Shown piece after piece: positions 36,100 through 45,230 of a stretch of DNA of 64,000 nucleotides. Made by a program: the position numbers and the translations under genes. Source of the DNA: an uncultured Erysipelotrichaceae bacterium (GTDB lineage Bacteria > Bacillota_I > Bacilli_A > RFN20 > CAG-826). Position 1 is the first letter of the stretch. Each line of letters begins with the position of its first letter. The stretch covers positions 1-64,000 of the forward strand of contig CACZZG010000003.1 in assembly GCA_902785645.1 (NCBI GenBank), given 5' to 3'. The notes beneath the pieces were generated by a model. That model made no database searches and had not been told where the DNA came from. It saw nothing but the letters and a program-made list of their open reading frames with translations.

Positions 36100-36117
36100 A
36101 AGTTAATTTATTAACTT
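36100..36117 (+). promoter_or_regulatory. AT-rich hairpin ahead of the ABC exporter start
   Basis: AAGTTAA-TTTA-TTAACTT is a perfect inverted repeat ending five bases before the ATG. It is preceded by TTGCTT-N16-TAGACT as a possible promoter. Confidence 0.4.
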
Positions 36118-36122
36118 TGACT

Positions 36123-37934
36123 ATGCTATTCGGACGTTACATCAACAAGTATTATCTAAAATATGCATTCTTCTTCATTGTTGGAGTTGCTGCTTTAGTT
36201 ATTGTCGATTTAGCACAATTATTTGTTCCGAAGTACCTTGGCGATATCGTCGAACTTCTTTCTAGTGGCGCTGAAACAATTCCTAATGAGACCAGAACCC
36301 AGATTATTTCCATGATCATTGGCACAGTCGTTGTGGCTGCTGTTATGATGGTTGGAAGATTCTTGTGGAGAATTACTATTTTCCATGCTAGTTTCAAGAT
36401 TGAAGCTGGACTTCGCAAACAAATGTTTGAGAAGGCCGAAAGATTGTCACAACGCTATTATCACGAGAATAAAGTCGGCGCAATTATGGCGTGGTTTACT
36501 AATGATATCGAAACCATTCAAGAGTTTTTCGGTTGGGGAACAATCATGCTTGTTGATGCTTTCTTCTTATCAACTTTGGTTATTGTCCAAATGTTCATGA
36601 TTGAACCGATACTAGCTTTAATTTCCGTTGTTCCGGTTTTATTGATTGTCCTTTGGGGTGCTCTCGGTGAAAAATTCTGGGCAACCAGATGGGAAGCAAG
36701 ACAACAAACATTTGATTCCTTATATGATTATTCCCAAGAAACCTTTACTGGCATCAGCGTCATTAAAGCGTTTGTTAAAGAAACACAACAAATTCATACT
36801 TTTGCTGAATTAGCAAAGAAAGATAAAGAAGCTAATATTAGATTTGCGAGAATGGTTGTTATCTTTGATACTTCCATTGAAATTATTATTGCCCTTATTA
36901 GCTGTATAATGATTGGTTTTGGTGGTTATTTCGTCTATCAAGCTATCAATTCTAATCCTGTTGTTATATTTGGACACCAAATCAAGTTAACTGCTGGCAA
37001 ACTCGTTTCCTTTGTTGGTTACTTCGATTTATTAATCTGGCCAATGATTGCTCTTGGACAAATCGTCTCTATGAGATCCAGAGCCAAAACTTCTCTAAAG
37101 AGAATTAGCAGATTCCTTGATGAACCAGAAGAAATTAAAGACAAGGAAGACGCGATTAATTTAAAGAATGTTCAAGGTAAAATCACCTTTAAGAATTTTT
37201 CCTTTAAATATCCCGGTGAAAAGGATCACTCCTTGGAAAATATTTCTTTAGAAATACAACCAGGAGAAACCGTTGGTGTTATCGGCAAAATTGGTTCAGG
37301 TAAAACCACATTAGTCAATTCATTATTGAGACTTTATAACATCGAAGAAGGTTCTATTGAAATCGATGATGTCGATATCATGAACATCAAGATGAAATCC
37401 ATCCGCAACTCCATAGCTTACGTTCCACAAGACAACTTCTTATTTAGTGACACAATAACAAACAACATCGGCTTTGCCGAAGAGAAACCAACTTTAGATG
37501 CTGTTAAACAAGGCGCTAAGTTCTCTGACGTTGATAAAGATATTATTTCTTTTAAAGATGGATACGACACTGTTTCCGGAGAAAGAGGCGTCACCTTATC
37601 TGGTGGTCAAAAACAAAGAATCTCTATCGCTAGAGCTTTTGTCAAGAACTCTCCAATCATGATTTTGGATGATTCAGTTTCGGCGGTTGACGTCAGCACA
37701 GAAGAAACAATCTTAAAAAATGTTGCCAACGAAAGAAAAGGTAAGACCACAATTGTTGTTGCATCGCGTGTATCTACTGTTGCTCATTTAGACAAAATTA
37801 TTGTTTTAAATAATGGAACATTAGAGGCTTTTGGTTCACCAAAAGAACTTTTAAAAACCTCTAATACTTATAAGAATATGGTTTATCTCCAAAGACTCGA
37901 AAGAGAATTAGAGGGAGGTGAGCAACATGCATGA
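36123..37934 (+). CDS. ABC exporter half-transporter A, degenerate ATP site
   Basis: A 603-residue half-transporter with six membrane spans (about 1-320) and an ABC domain. Walker A is GKIGSGKTT and the signature LSGGQKQ is canonical. Walker B ends LDDS, with Asp instead of the catalytic Glu, and the switch region is VASRVST, with Ser instead of His. This is the non-catalytic partner of heterodimeric exporters such as BmrCD, LmrCD or TM287/288. The ATG at 36123 is used because the ORF start at 36033 lies in the recJ terminator. It overlaps the partner gene by eight bases. Confidence 0.92.
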   Translation: MLFGRYINKYYLKYAFFFIVGVAALVIVDLAQLFVPKYLGDIVELLSSGAETIPNETRTQIISMIIGTVVVAAVMMVGRFLWRITIFHASFKIEAGLRKQMFEKAERLSQRYYHENKVGAIMAWFTNDIETIQEFFGWGTIMLVDAFFLSTLVIVQMFMIEPILALISVVPVLLIVLWGALGEKFWATRWEARQQTFDSLYDYSQETFTGISVIKAFVKETQQIHTFAELAKKDKEANIRFARMVVIFDTSIEIIIALISCIMIGFGGYFVYQAINSNPVVIFGHQIKLTAGKLVSFVGYFDLLIWPMIALGQIVSMRSRAKTSLKRISRFLDEPEEIKDKEDAINLKNVQGKITFKNFSFKYPGEKDHSLENISLEIQPGETVGVIGKIGSGKTTLVNSLLRLYNIEEGSIEIDDVDIMNIKMKSIRNSIAYVPQDNFLFSDTITNNIGFAEEKPTLDAVKQGAKFSDVDKDIISFKDGYDTVSGERGVTLSGGQKQRISIARAFVKNSPIMILDDSVSAVDVSTEETILKNVANERKGKTTIVVASRVSTVAHLDKIIVLNNGTLEAFGSPKELLKTSNTYKNMVYLQRLERELEGGEQHA

Positions 37935-39696
37935 TGATTTAGAAATGATGATTGGCGATAAAAAGATTCCAACTAGAATTCTTTTCAAGCGAATGGTCAA
38001 ATATGTCAAACCTGAATGGGCTCATTTCCTTTTGGCGTTTATTTTCTTAGCAATTAACGTCGCCTTTAACATCGCCTTCCCTTATTTGATGGGAAAATTG
38101 ACTGATAACCTACAATCTCCAAGCATATCGTTGAAGTTCATCATCTCAATTGCCGTTGGTTATTTAATCATGGCCGTCGTTAGTCAAATCTGCACATATA
38201 TCCAATCAATGATCTTACAAAAGGCCGGTCAAAGAATTGTCTATAAATTAAGAATGGAAGTTTATGAACACATCATTAGCATGTCCCAAAGACAATTCAA
38301 TCAAATGCCTGTCGGCTCTTTGGTCACAAGAGTAGTTTCATATACAGCCTCATTGTCAGATTTATTCACCAACATTCTTGTTAATTTATTAAAAAACATC
38401 TTACTCATCGTTGGTGTTTATGCTTTCATGTTCTTTATTTCCTGGAAACTATCCTTGGTAATGTTGATATTCATTGCTGTAGTGTTTGTTATTTCTTATT
38501 TCTTTAGAAAAATCATTCACAAAATCTTCCAACAAGAAAGACAATACATATCTGATTTGAATGCATTCTTAAATGAAAATCTATCAGGAATGAAAATTAT
38601 TCAAATTTTCAATCAAGAGATTAAAAAGAGCAAACAATTTGAAGTTAGGAACGAAAAACTCAGAAAGACTCGTTATAAGGTCTTGGTGGCATTTGGTATT
38701 TATCGTCCATTAGTGTCGTTCATTTATTTCTTAGCTATAGCTACAACATTTACTTTCGCTTTAGAAACGATTATTTCTTCTGCGGAAGTGGTTGCTTTCT
38801 ATTTGTATTTATCTAAGTTCTTCAACCCAATTCAAAACATCGCCGATCAAATCAATGGCATTCAAAGAGCAGTAACCGCAAGTGAAAGATTATTTAATCT
38901 TTTGGATGTCAAACCTGATGTTGTTGATGAAGAAGACGCTATTGAAATTGATCACATTGATGGCAAGATTGAATTTAAAAATGTTTGGTTTGCCTATAAG
39001 GAAGATGAATGGATTCTAAAAGATGTCTCATTTGTCATTGAGCCAAAGCAAACAGTCGCCTTTGTTGGCGCCACTGGAGCAGGTAAAACTACAATCCTTG
39101 GTTTGATTGTGAGAAACTATGAAATTCAAAAGGGTCAAATCCTTATTGATGGTGTCGATATTAAGAAAATAAAGATAAAATCTTTACGACACGCAATAGG
39201 GCAAATGCTGCAAGATGTTTTTCTCTTCTCCGGAACCGTCAAAAACAACATTACTTTATACGATGATTCTTATTCTGAAGATGAAATTAAAAAGACTTGT
39301 GAGTACGTCAACGCCAATCAATTTATCGATAAATTAGAAAACGGCTATGAACAAGAAGTCATTGAAAGGGGAGAAAACTTCTCTCAAGGTCAAAGACAAT
39401 TGTTGTCGTTTGCCCGTACTGTTTTGCATAAACCACAAATACTCATCTTAGATGAAGCGACCGCAAACATCGATACAGAGACAGAAGTATTGATCCAAAA
39501 ATCTCTAGAAAAAATGAGAAACATTGGAACGATGCTGGTGGTGGCGCATAGACTATCCACAATTCAAAAGGCTGACAATATCATTGTCTTGCAAAAAGGC
39601 GAAGTTATTGAAAGTGGTACCCATCAGCAATTATTGAAACAACACGGATATTACTACAAACTGTATCAATTGCAGTTCGCTTCTGATGACCAGTAA
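37927..39696 (+). CDS. ABC exporter half-transporter B, catalytic partner
   Basis: A 589-residue half-transporter: six spans, then an ABC domain with Walker A GATGAGKTT, Walker B ILDEAT (catalytic Glu present) and switch His in VAHRLST. Its signature is FSQGQ rather than LSGGQ, as in other heterodimer partners, so the pair has one consensus and one degenerate ATP site. GGGAGGTG is the SD. Probable substrate range is drugs or lipids (family knowledge), not determinable here. Confidence 0.93.
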   Translation: MHDDLEMMIGDKKIPTRILFKRMVKYVKPEWAHFLLAFIFLAINVAFNIAFPYLMGKLTDNLQSPSISLKFIISIAVGYLIMAVVSQICTYIQSMILQKAGQRIVYKLRMEVYEHIISMSQRQFNQMPVGSLVTRVVSYTASLSDLFTNILVNLLKNILLIVGVYAFMFFISWKLSLVMLIFIAVVFVISYFFRKIIHKIFQQERQYISDLNAFLNENLSGMKIIQIFNQEIKKSKQFEVRNEKLRKTRYKVLVAFGIYRPLVSFIYFLAIATTFTFALETIISSAEVVAFYLYLSKFFNPIQNIADQINGIQRAVTASERLFNLLDVKPDVVDEEDAIEIDHIDGKIEFKNVWFAYKEDEWILKDVSFVIEPKQTVAFVGATGAGKTTILGLIVRNYEIQKGQILIDGVDIKKIKIKSLRHAIGQMLQDVFLFSGTVKNNITLYDDSYSEDEIKKTCEYVNANQFIDKLENGYEQEVIERGENFSQGQRQLLSFARTVLHKPQILILDEATANIDTETEVLIQKSLEKMRNIGTMLVVAHRLSTIQKADNIIVLQKGEVIESGTHQQLLKQHGYYYKLYQLQFASDDQ

Positions 39697-39718
39697 TTTT
39701 ATTAATAAAATTGAAAAC

Positions 39719-39773
39719 AGCACTAAAACTTGATTTCATCGAACAATAAAGAGAAAGCAAATAGTGCTTTTTC
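39719..39773 (+). terminator. Possible long-loop terminator after the ABC exporter operon
   Basis: AGCACTA (39719-39725) pairs with TAGTGCT (39762-39768), followed by T residues. The loop is 36 bases with weak internal pairing, and an alternative GCAAA/TTTGC hairpin competes. Confidence 0.4.
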
Positions 39774-39846
39774 TTTTGCTCTTTCTATGGTTATTCATTT
39801 ATTTGTTTTAAAAACTAAATAAAAGGTTGTAAAATTATCATTGACT

Positions 39847-42060
39847 ATGGAAAAAGCAAAAGTATTAAAAGTTAATGGTGGCTATCCACTTCATACCTTC
39901 GAAGAAGTCGAAGACATTTATTCTGTCTATATTACTTCTAGTGAAGACCGCCAAAGAATTAAGGAAGCTTACGAATTTATTTTAGAAAAGCATTCTGGCC
40001 AATTAAGAAAAAGTGGTGAACCGTATTACCATCATCTTTTAGAAGTCGCTTATATCCTTGCTGAACTCCATTGTGGTCCTAACACAATTATCTCTGGTTT
40101 TTTACATGATGTTGTTGAGGACACAGATGTCACAATTGAAGACATTAAAAAGAGATGGGGCGATGAAGTCGCGGTTATCGTTGACTCTTTAACCAAAATC
40201 CAAAGATTAAAGTTATCGAAGATAACTAGTGAAGAATTTGAAGCGGAAGATCACCGCAAAATCTTATTAGGAATGGCGAAAGATATTCGTGTCATTCTTA
40301 TTAAACTTGCGGATAGGTTACACAACCTAAGAACTCTTGATGCTTTATCTCAAGCTAGACAACTTGCTATTAGCAACGAAACAATGGATGTTTTTGTTCC
40401 AATCGCTCACCGTTTAGGTCTTGATGTCATCAAATCCGAAATGGAAGATTTGTGTTTGAAATATCTCCAACCAGCGAGATATCAAGAAATTGTGAAGCTC
40501 CTTTCAAAGAAAGCTAAAACAATGGGCAAATCGCTTGAAAACCTCAAGAAAAAGATCGCTGATATCTTGTTCCAACACAATATTCCATTTGATATTTCTT
40601 CTCGTGTTAAATCAATTTATTCGATTTATCGAAAGATGTATATTAAAGGCCATCCATTCGATGAAATCTATGACATCTTAGCTCTAAGAATCATTACTGA
40701 AACTGAAATCCAATGTTATGAGATATTGGGTTTGATTCATAAATCTTACAAACCAGTTCCAGGACGTTTTAAAGATTATATTGCTATGCCTAAGGCAAAC
40801 ATGTATCAATCTCTTCACACAACAGTCGTTGGTGGTGATGGTAACTTCTATGAAGTCCAAATTCGTACCGAAGAGATGGATAAAATTGCTGAGACAGGCG
40901 TTGCTGCACACTGGGCATATAAAGAAGGAAACGGATATAACTCCGCGAAAGAACAGCAAGAAATCGAAAATAAACTTCACTGGTTTAGAGACTTTGTCTC
41001 TATGTCAAATTCCAGTGGTGGTGAAGACGCTAAAGACTTTATTGATTCATTAACACATGACATCTTTGAAGCTAACGTTTATGTCTTTACGCCCAAAGGC
41101 AAAGTCATTGAACTTCCTCAAGGAAGTACGCCTGTTGATTTTGCTTATCACATTCACACTCGTGTTGGCGATACATGCGTTGGTGCATTAGTCAATGGCG
41201 TGATGGTGCCACTTAATACAGTTTTGAAAACTGGTGATCTTGTCGAAATCAAAACCAACAAGAATAACCCCGGACCAAGCGAAGGCTGGTTAGACTTTGT
41301 TAAGTCAAGCGCTGCGAAATCCGCGATTAGAAAATATGTCGCGAAAAAGAATGCAGAATTGATTAGAGAAGAGAAGATTGCCAAAGGCAAACAATCTTGT
41401 TTAGATGCATTCCGCGCTCGTGGTGTGGATGAAGATGAGATGATGGCACATCTTTCTGATTCTAAATTACTCGATTATTTCGGTTTTGATTCTGTTGATG
41501 ATTTGTTTGTTGGTGTGACTGGTCGTAAGCCTGTTCCGAGTGCAATTATTGACTTTTTGAAAATCAAAAAACCAGTTAATATCCCAACCCAAGCCAAAAT
41601 TAAGACTAAGTCTGGCGATTCATGTCCGGTCTATTGCCGTGGTGTTGGTAAGATTGCAATCTCATTAGCGAGCTGCTGCACACCAATCCCTGGCGATGGC
41701 ATTGTCGGATATGTTACCAAAGGTAAAGGTATTGTTGTTCACCGTAATAACTGCCCAAATATCATTAATGAGCATGAACGTTTGGTGGAAGTTTTGTGGA
41801 GAGACGATATTGAATATGCCACTTATCCAGTGGATATCATGATTGAAGCTAACGATCGTAACAACTTAGTTGTCGACATTATGTCCACATTAACATCTGC
41901 GAAAGTTACTTTAAGTAGTTTACATGTTCGACTTGTAAATAGTGGACTAGTTGATATTAGCGCCACACTTCTTGTCAGTGATGCCAAAAGACTCAATGAT
42001 GTATTTAACATTATTAGATCTGTTTCTGGTGTCTATTCCGTGACAAGAATCATTCATTAA
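39847..42060 (+). CDS. relA: Bifunctional (p)ppGpp synthetase/hydrolase (Rel/RSH)
   Basis: A 737-residue long RSH. The HD hydrolase domain (HHLLEVA ... FLHDVVEDTD), the synthetase domain (SIYRKMYIKG, RFKDYIAMPKANMYQSLHT), then TGS (VYVFTPKGKVIELP), helical/Zn-finger (CCTPIPGDGIVGY) and ACT domains are all present. The RFKD sequence and intact HD motif support both activities. A TAAAAT box 11 bases before the ATG suggests a very short leader and I see no SD. TTG at 39841 is an alternative start. It is followed by hisS-aspS, as in other Firmicutes. Confidence 0.95.
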   Translation: MEKAKVLKVNGGYPLHTFEEVEDIYSVYITSSEDRQRIKEAYEFILEKHSGQLRKSGEPYYHHLLEVAYILAELHCGPNTIISGFLHDVVEDTDVTIEDIKKRWGDEVAVIVDSLTKIQRLKLSKITSEEFEAEDHRKILLGMAKDIRVILIKLADRLHNLRTLDALSQARQLAISNETMDVFVPIAHRLGLDVIKSEMEDLCLKYLQPARYQEIVKLLSKKAKTMGKSLENLKKKIADILFQHNIPFDISSRVKSIYSIYRKMYIKGHPFDEIYDILALRIITETEIQCYEILGLIHKSYKPVPGRFKDYIAMPKANMYQSLHTTVVGGDGNFYEVQIRTEEMDKIAETGVAAHWAYKEGNGYNSAKEQQEIENKLHWFRDFVSMSNSSGGEDAKDFIDSLTHDIFEANVYVFTPKGKVIELPQGSTPVDFAYHIHTRVGDTCVGALVNGVMVPLNTVLKTGDLVEIKTNKNNPGPSEGWLDFVKSSAAKSAIRKYVAKKNAELIREEKIAKGKQSCLDAFRARGVDEDEMMAHLSDSKLLDYFGFDSVDDLFVGVTGRKPVPSAIIDFLKIKKPVNIPTQAKIKTKSGDSCPVYCRGVGKIAISLASCCTPIPGDGIVGYVTKGKGIVVHRNNCPNIINEHERLVEVLWRDDIEYATYPVDIMIEANDRNNLVVDIMSTLTSAKVTLSSLHVRLVNSGLVDISATLLVSDAKRLNDVFNIIRSVSGVYSVTRIIH

Positions 42061-42091
42061 AATTATAAATAATTTTGAAAGGAAAATATTT

Positions 42092-43429
42092 ATGGCAATT
42101 AACAACGTAAAAGGAACACATGACATTATTGCTGATGAAGCAAGGTCATTTGATTATGTCGAAAACGTTTCGGGGCAAATCGCTTCGATGTTTGCTTTCC
42201 AACCAGTGAGACCTCCTGTGTTAGAGCATAGCGAGCTATTCATTCGTGGTGTTGGTGAAGGTAGTGACGTTGTCAGAAAAGAAATGTATACATTTGATGA
42301 TAAAGGTGGACGCAGTTTAACTCTTCGTCCAGAATTTACCGCAGGTATCATTCGTTTAATAATTCAAAACAAACTTTTAGCCACAAACGAACTTCCTCTT
42401 AAGTTCTATTATTGTGGTCCTGTCTTTCGTTATGAAAGACCTCAATTAGGTAGATACCGTCAATTCAATCAATTTGGTGTTGAATCCGTTGGTCATAATT
42501 CTCCTTACGCGGACGTGGAAGTTATCGCTTTAGCGTATACCATTCTTCAAAGCTTGGGTTTAGAAAATGTCACAATCAAAATCAATACATTAGGTGATGA
42601 AACTTCAAGAAACAATTATCGCGCCGCTTTAAAAGACTATTTCAAAGACAAAATCGCTAATATGTGCGGCGATTGCCAAACACGTTACGAAGTAAATCCA
42701 TTAAGAATTCTCGACTGTAAAGTTCCAGAGGATCAAGAAATCGTGAAACACGCTCCTAAGATGAGCCAATACATTTCTTTGGAAAGTCAAAAGAGATTTA
42801 TCAAAGTCTTGGATGCTTTAAGAGAAATGGAAATTCCTTACGAAGTAGATGATACTTTAGTGCGTGGTTTGGACTATTACAGTGAAACTGTTTATGAATT
42901 TCATTATGTCTCCGCTAAAGGCAACGATTATGGTGCCGTTGGTGGTGGCGGACACTACGATAAATTGGTCCATGAACTTGGTGGCCCAGATCTTCCAGGC
43001 ACTGGATTCTCCTTTGGAGTCGAAAGACTTGTTAGCGTTCTTTCTGATGATGGTTTATTAAATAATAAACAAGAGTTAGATGCTTACGTTATGCCAATTG
43101 GCGAAGAAGCTCAAGAACACGCGCTTAACGTTGCGGACGAATTGCGTTTGCTCGGGTATAAAGTTGATATCTGCTTTGATAACGTTAAACTCGCCAATAT
43201 GTTCAAGCGAGCTGAAAAGAAGAATGCCAAGTTAGCGTTAATCATCGGCGAAGATGAAATTAAAAATAACAAAGTTATTATTAAAGATATGGAAACTAAA
43301 GAGCAAACATCCGTCGACTTCGATGCTCTCGGTGATACTTGCGATGAATTATTCAACAAGAAAGAATGTTGCGGTGGCAAAAGAGAGTGCTGCGAAGGCG
43401 ATGAATGCGAATGCAAGAAAGGTGAATAG
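42092..43429 (+). CDS. hisS: Histidyl-tRNA synthetase with Cys-rich C-terminal tail
   Basis: A 445-residue class IIa synthetase. Motif 1 lies near the N-terminus (VKGTHDI), motif 2 is FRYERPQLGRYRQFNQFG, the His-binding region is GLDYYSETVYEF, motif 3 is GTGFSFGVERL, and an anticodon-binding domain follows. The last 24 residues (KKECCGGKRECCEGDECECKKGE and neighbours) add six Cys beyond the normal HisRS end. It starts after GAAAGG and is separated from aspS by four bases. Confidence 0.96.
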   Translation: MAINNVKGTHDIIADEARSFDYVENVSGQIASMFAFQPVRPPVLEHSELFIRGVGEGSDVVRKEMYTFDDKGGRSLTLRPEFTAGIIRLIIQNKLLATNELPLKFYYCGPVFRYERPQLGRYRQFNQFGVESVGHNSPYADVEVIALAYTILQSLGLENVTIKINTLGDETSRNNYRAALKDYFKDKIANMCGDCQTRYEVNPLRILDCKVPEDQEIVKHAPKMSQYISLESQKRFIKVLDALREMEIPYEVDDTLVRGLDYYSETVYEFHYVSAKGNDYGAVGGGGHYDKLVHELGGPDLPGTGFSFGVERLVSVLSDDGLLNNKQELDAYVMPIGEEAQEHALNVADELRLLGYKVDICFDNVKLANMFKRAEKKNAKLALIIGEDEIKNNKVIIKDMETKEQTSVDFDALGDTCDELFNKKECCGGKRECCEGDECECKKGE

Positions 43430-43433
43430 TAAA

Positions 43434-45164
43434 ATGGAAAGAACTTGTCGTAATACAGAATTATCCATCAAAGATGTTGGTAGAAACGTCACCCTTTTAG
43501 GATGGGTTGCTAAAAGAAGAAATCTCGGTTCGATTCTCTTCATTGATTTAAGAGACCGTTCAGGAATTATTCAAATCATGGTCAAGGATGCTGATAAGGC
43601 TCCTGATATTCGTAACGAATATGTCATCCAAGTTAAAGGCCAAGTTTGTAAAAGAGAAACTCCAAATCCAAAAATGGCTACAGGCGAGATTGAAGTTGTC
43701 GCTGATGAAATCATCGTCGTCAATAGTGCGATCACAACGCCATTAATCATCGCTGATGAAACCGATGCTTTAGAGGACACAAGATTAAAATATCGTTATC
43801 TTGATTTGCGCAGACCATGTATGCAAAAGTACTTTGACATTCGTGATCAAATCAAAATCACAACACATAGTTATTTGCACAAACTTCAATTCATTGAAGT
43901 TGAAACACCAATGCTCTGTGCATCTTCTCCAGAAGGCGCTAAAGAATACTTGGTTCCATCTAGATTACATCATGGTTCATTCTATGCCTTGCCTCAATCT
44001 CCACAAATGTTCAAACAACTTTTGATGGTGGCGGGTTTTGAAAGATACTATCAAATCGCGCGTTGCTTCCGTGATGAGGACTTACGTGCGGATAGACAAC
44101 CTGATTTTACTCAAATCGATATTGAAACATCCTTCTTAGACCAAGAACAATTCTTGGAGATTATGGAAGGCTTAATTCATGAAATATTCATGAATACTAT
44201 TGGATACGATGTCAAATTGCCACTTCGTCAAATGCCTTATAAGGAAGCGATGGAAAGATTTGGTAGCGATAAACCAGATACAAGATTTGGTATTGAACTC
44301 CATGACTTAAAAGAAGTTTTCAAAGAAACTACATTCGAAGCCTATAGAAGTGCGGAAGTTATTAAAGGTATTTGTGTACCTGGAGTTGCTGCAGAAACAA
44401 GCCGTAAAGTTATTGATAACTTAACACTAGAAGCCAAGAAATTCGGTTTAGGCGGTTTGGCGGTCCTTAAAAAGGAAAACGGGGAATTAACCGGTTCATT
44501 TGTGAAATTCCTTTCTGAGGCTGAAAAAGCGGCCTTAATTAAAGAATTAAGTGTTAACGATGGTGATATTCTCATCATCAGTGCTGGTCCATACAATCGT
44601 GTCACACCTTTATTAGGCGCGTTACGCTTGAAATACGGCAAACAATTAGGACTTATTAAACCAAACACCTATGACTTATTATGGGTTGTTGATTTCCCAA
44701 TGTTTGAAAGAGATGTTGAAAGTGGCGCGATTGTTGCTACTCACCATCCATTCACTCGTCCAAAGGACGAAGATCTCAAATATTTGGATGAAGACCCCAC
44801 AAAAGTCATCAGTTATGCTTACGATATCGTTATCAACGGTTATGAAGCAGGTGGTGGAACACTTCGTATTTACGATCAAAAGATTCAAAAGAAGATCTTT
44901 AACATCTTAGGTTTAAGCGATGAAGAAGTGGAAAAGAAGTTTGGTTACTTTGTAAACGCTTTAAAATATGGCACACCTCCACACGCAGGTATGGCTTTCG
45001 GTTTAGATAGATTAGCTATGATTCTTGGTGGCACAGACAACATCCGTGATGTCATCGCTTTCCCAAAGAACCTTGCTGGTGTAGATCCAATGAGCATGGC
45101 GCCAACAGAAGTGACCCCTCAACAGCTTGAAGATTTAGGAATTGTCATTAAGGACAAAGAGTAA
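43434..45164 (+). CDS. aspS: Aspartyl-tRNA synthetase
   Basis: A 576-residue class IIb synthetase of bacterial type. An N-terminal OB anticodon domain (VTLLGWVAKRRNLGSILFIDLRDRSG) is followed by motif 2 (FRDEDLRADRQPDFTQID), the bacterial GAD insertion (about 300-410) and motif 3 (GLDRLAMIL). The ATG at 43434 follows AAAGGTG in the end of hisS; the longer ORF from 43254 overlaps hisS and is rejected. Discriminating versus non-discriminating behaviour cannot be decided here. Confidence 0.97.
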   Translation: MERTCRNTELSIKDVGRNVTLLGWVAKRRNLGSILFIDLRDRSGIIQIMVKDADKAPDIRNEYVIQVKGQVCKRETPNPKMATGEIEVVADEIIVVNSAITTPLIIADETDALEDTRLKYRYLDLRRPCMQKYFDIRDQIKITTHSYLHKLQFIEVETPMLCASSPEGAKEYLVPSRLHHGSFYALPQSPQMFKQLLMVAGFERYYQIARCFRDEDLRADRQPDFTQIDIETSFLDQEQFLEIMEGLIHEIFMNTIGYDVKLPLRQMPYKEAMERFGSDKPDTRFGIELHDLKEVFKETTFEAYRSAEVIKGICVPGVAAETSRKVIDNLTLEAKKFGLGGLAVLKKENGELTGSFVKFLSEAEKAALIKELSVNDGDILIISAGPYNRVTPLLGALRLKYGKQLGLIKPNTYDLLWVVDFPMFERDVESGAIVATHHPFTRPKDEDLKYLDEDPTKVISYAYDIVINGYEAGGGTLRIYDQKIQKKIFNILGLSDEEVEKKFGYFVNALKYGTPPHAGMAFGLDRLAMILGGTDNIRDVIAFPKNLAGVDPMSMAPTEVTPQQLEDLGIVIKDKE

Positions 45165-45187
45165 ATTTATAACATAGTTATAATAAA

Positions 45188-45216
45188 AACTAATAATATA
45201 CTAAAAATCTACTAAT
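45188..45216 (+). repeat. 11-bp-phased TACTAAT repeats before tkt (three units)
   Basis: AACTAAT at 45188, TACTAAA at 45199 and TACTAAT at 45210 recur exactly every 11 bp. They end two bases before the AAGGAGAG SD of tkt. A candidate -10 TATACT (45197-45202) lies inside. Confidence 0.7.
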
Positions 45217-45230
45217 TAAGGAGAGAGAAA

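Noticed and set aside
36033-36122. Longer N-terminus for the first ABC exporter subunit
   Set aside because: This stretch contains the recJ terminator hairpin and has no homology. The ATG at 36123 begins the normal membrane domain.
43254-43433. Longer N-terminus for AspRS overlapping hisS
   Set aside because: AspRS homology starts at the ATG at 43434, which has an SD. The extra residues are the frame shadow of hisS.
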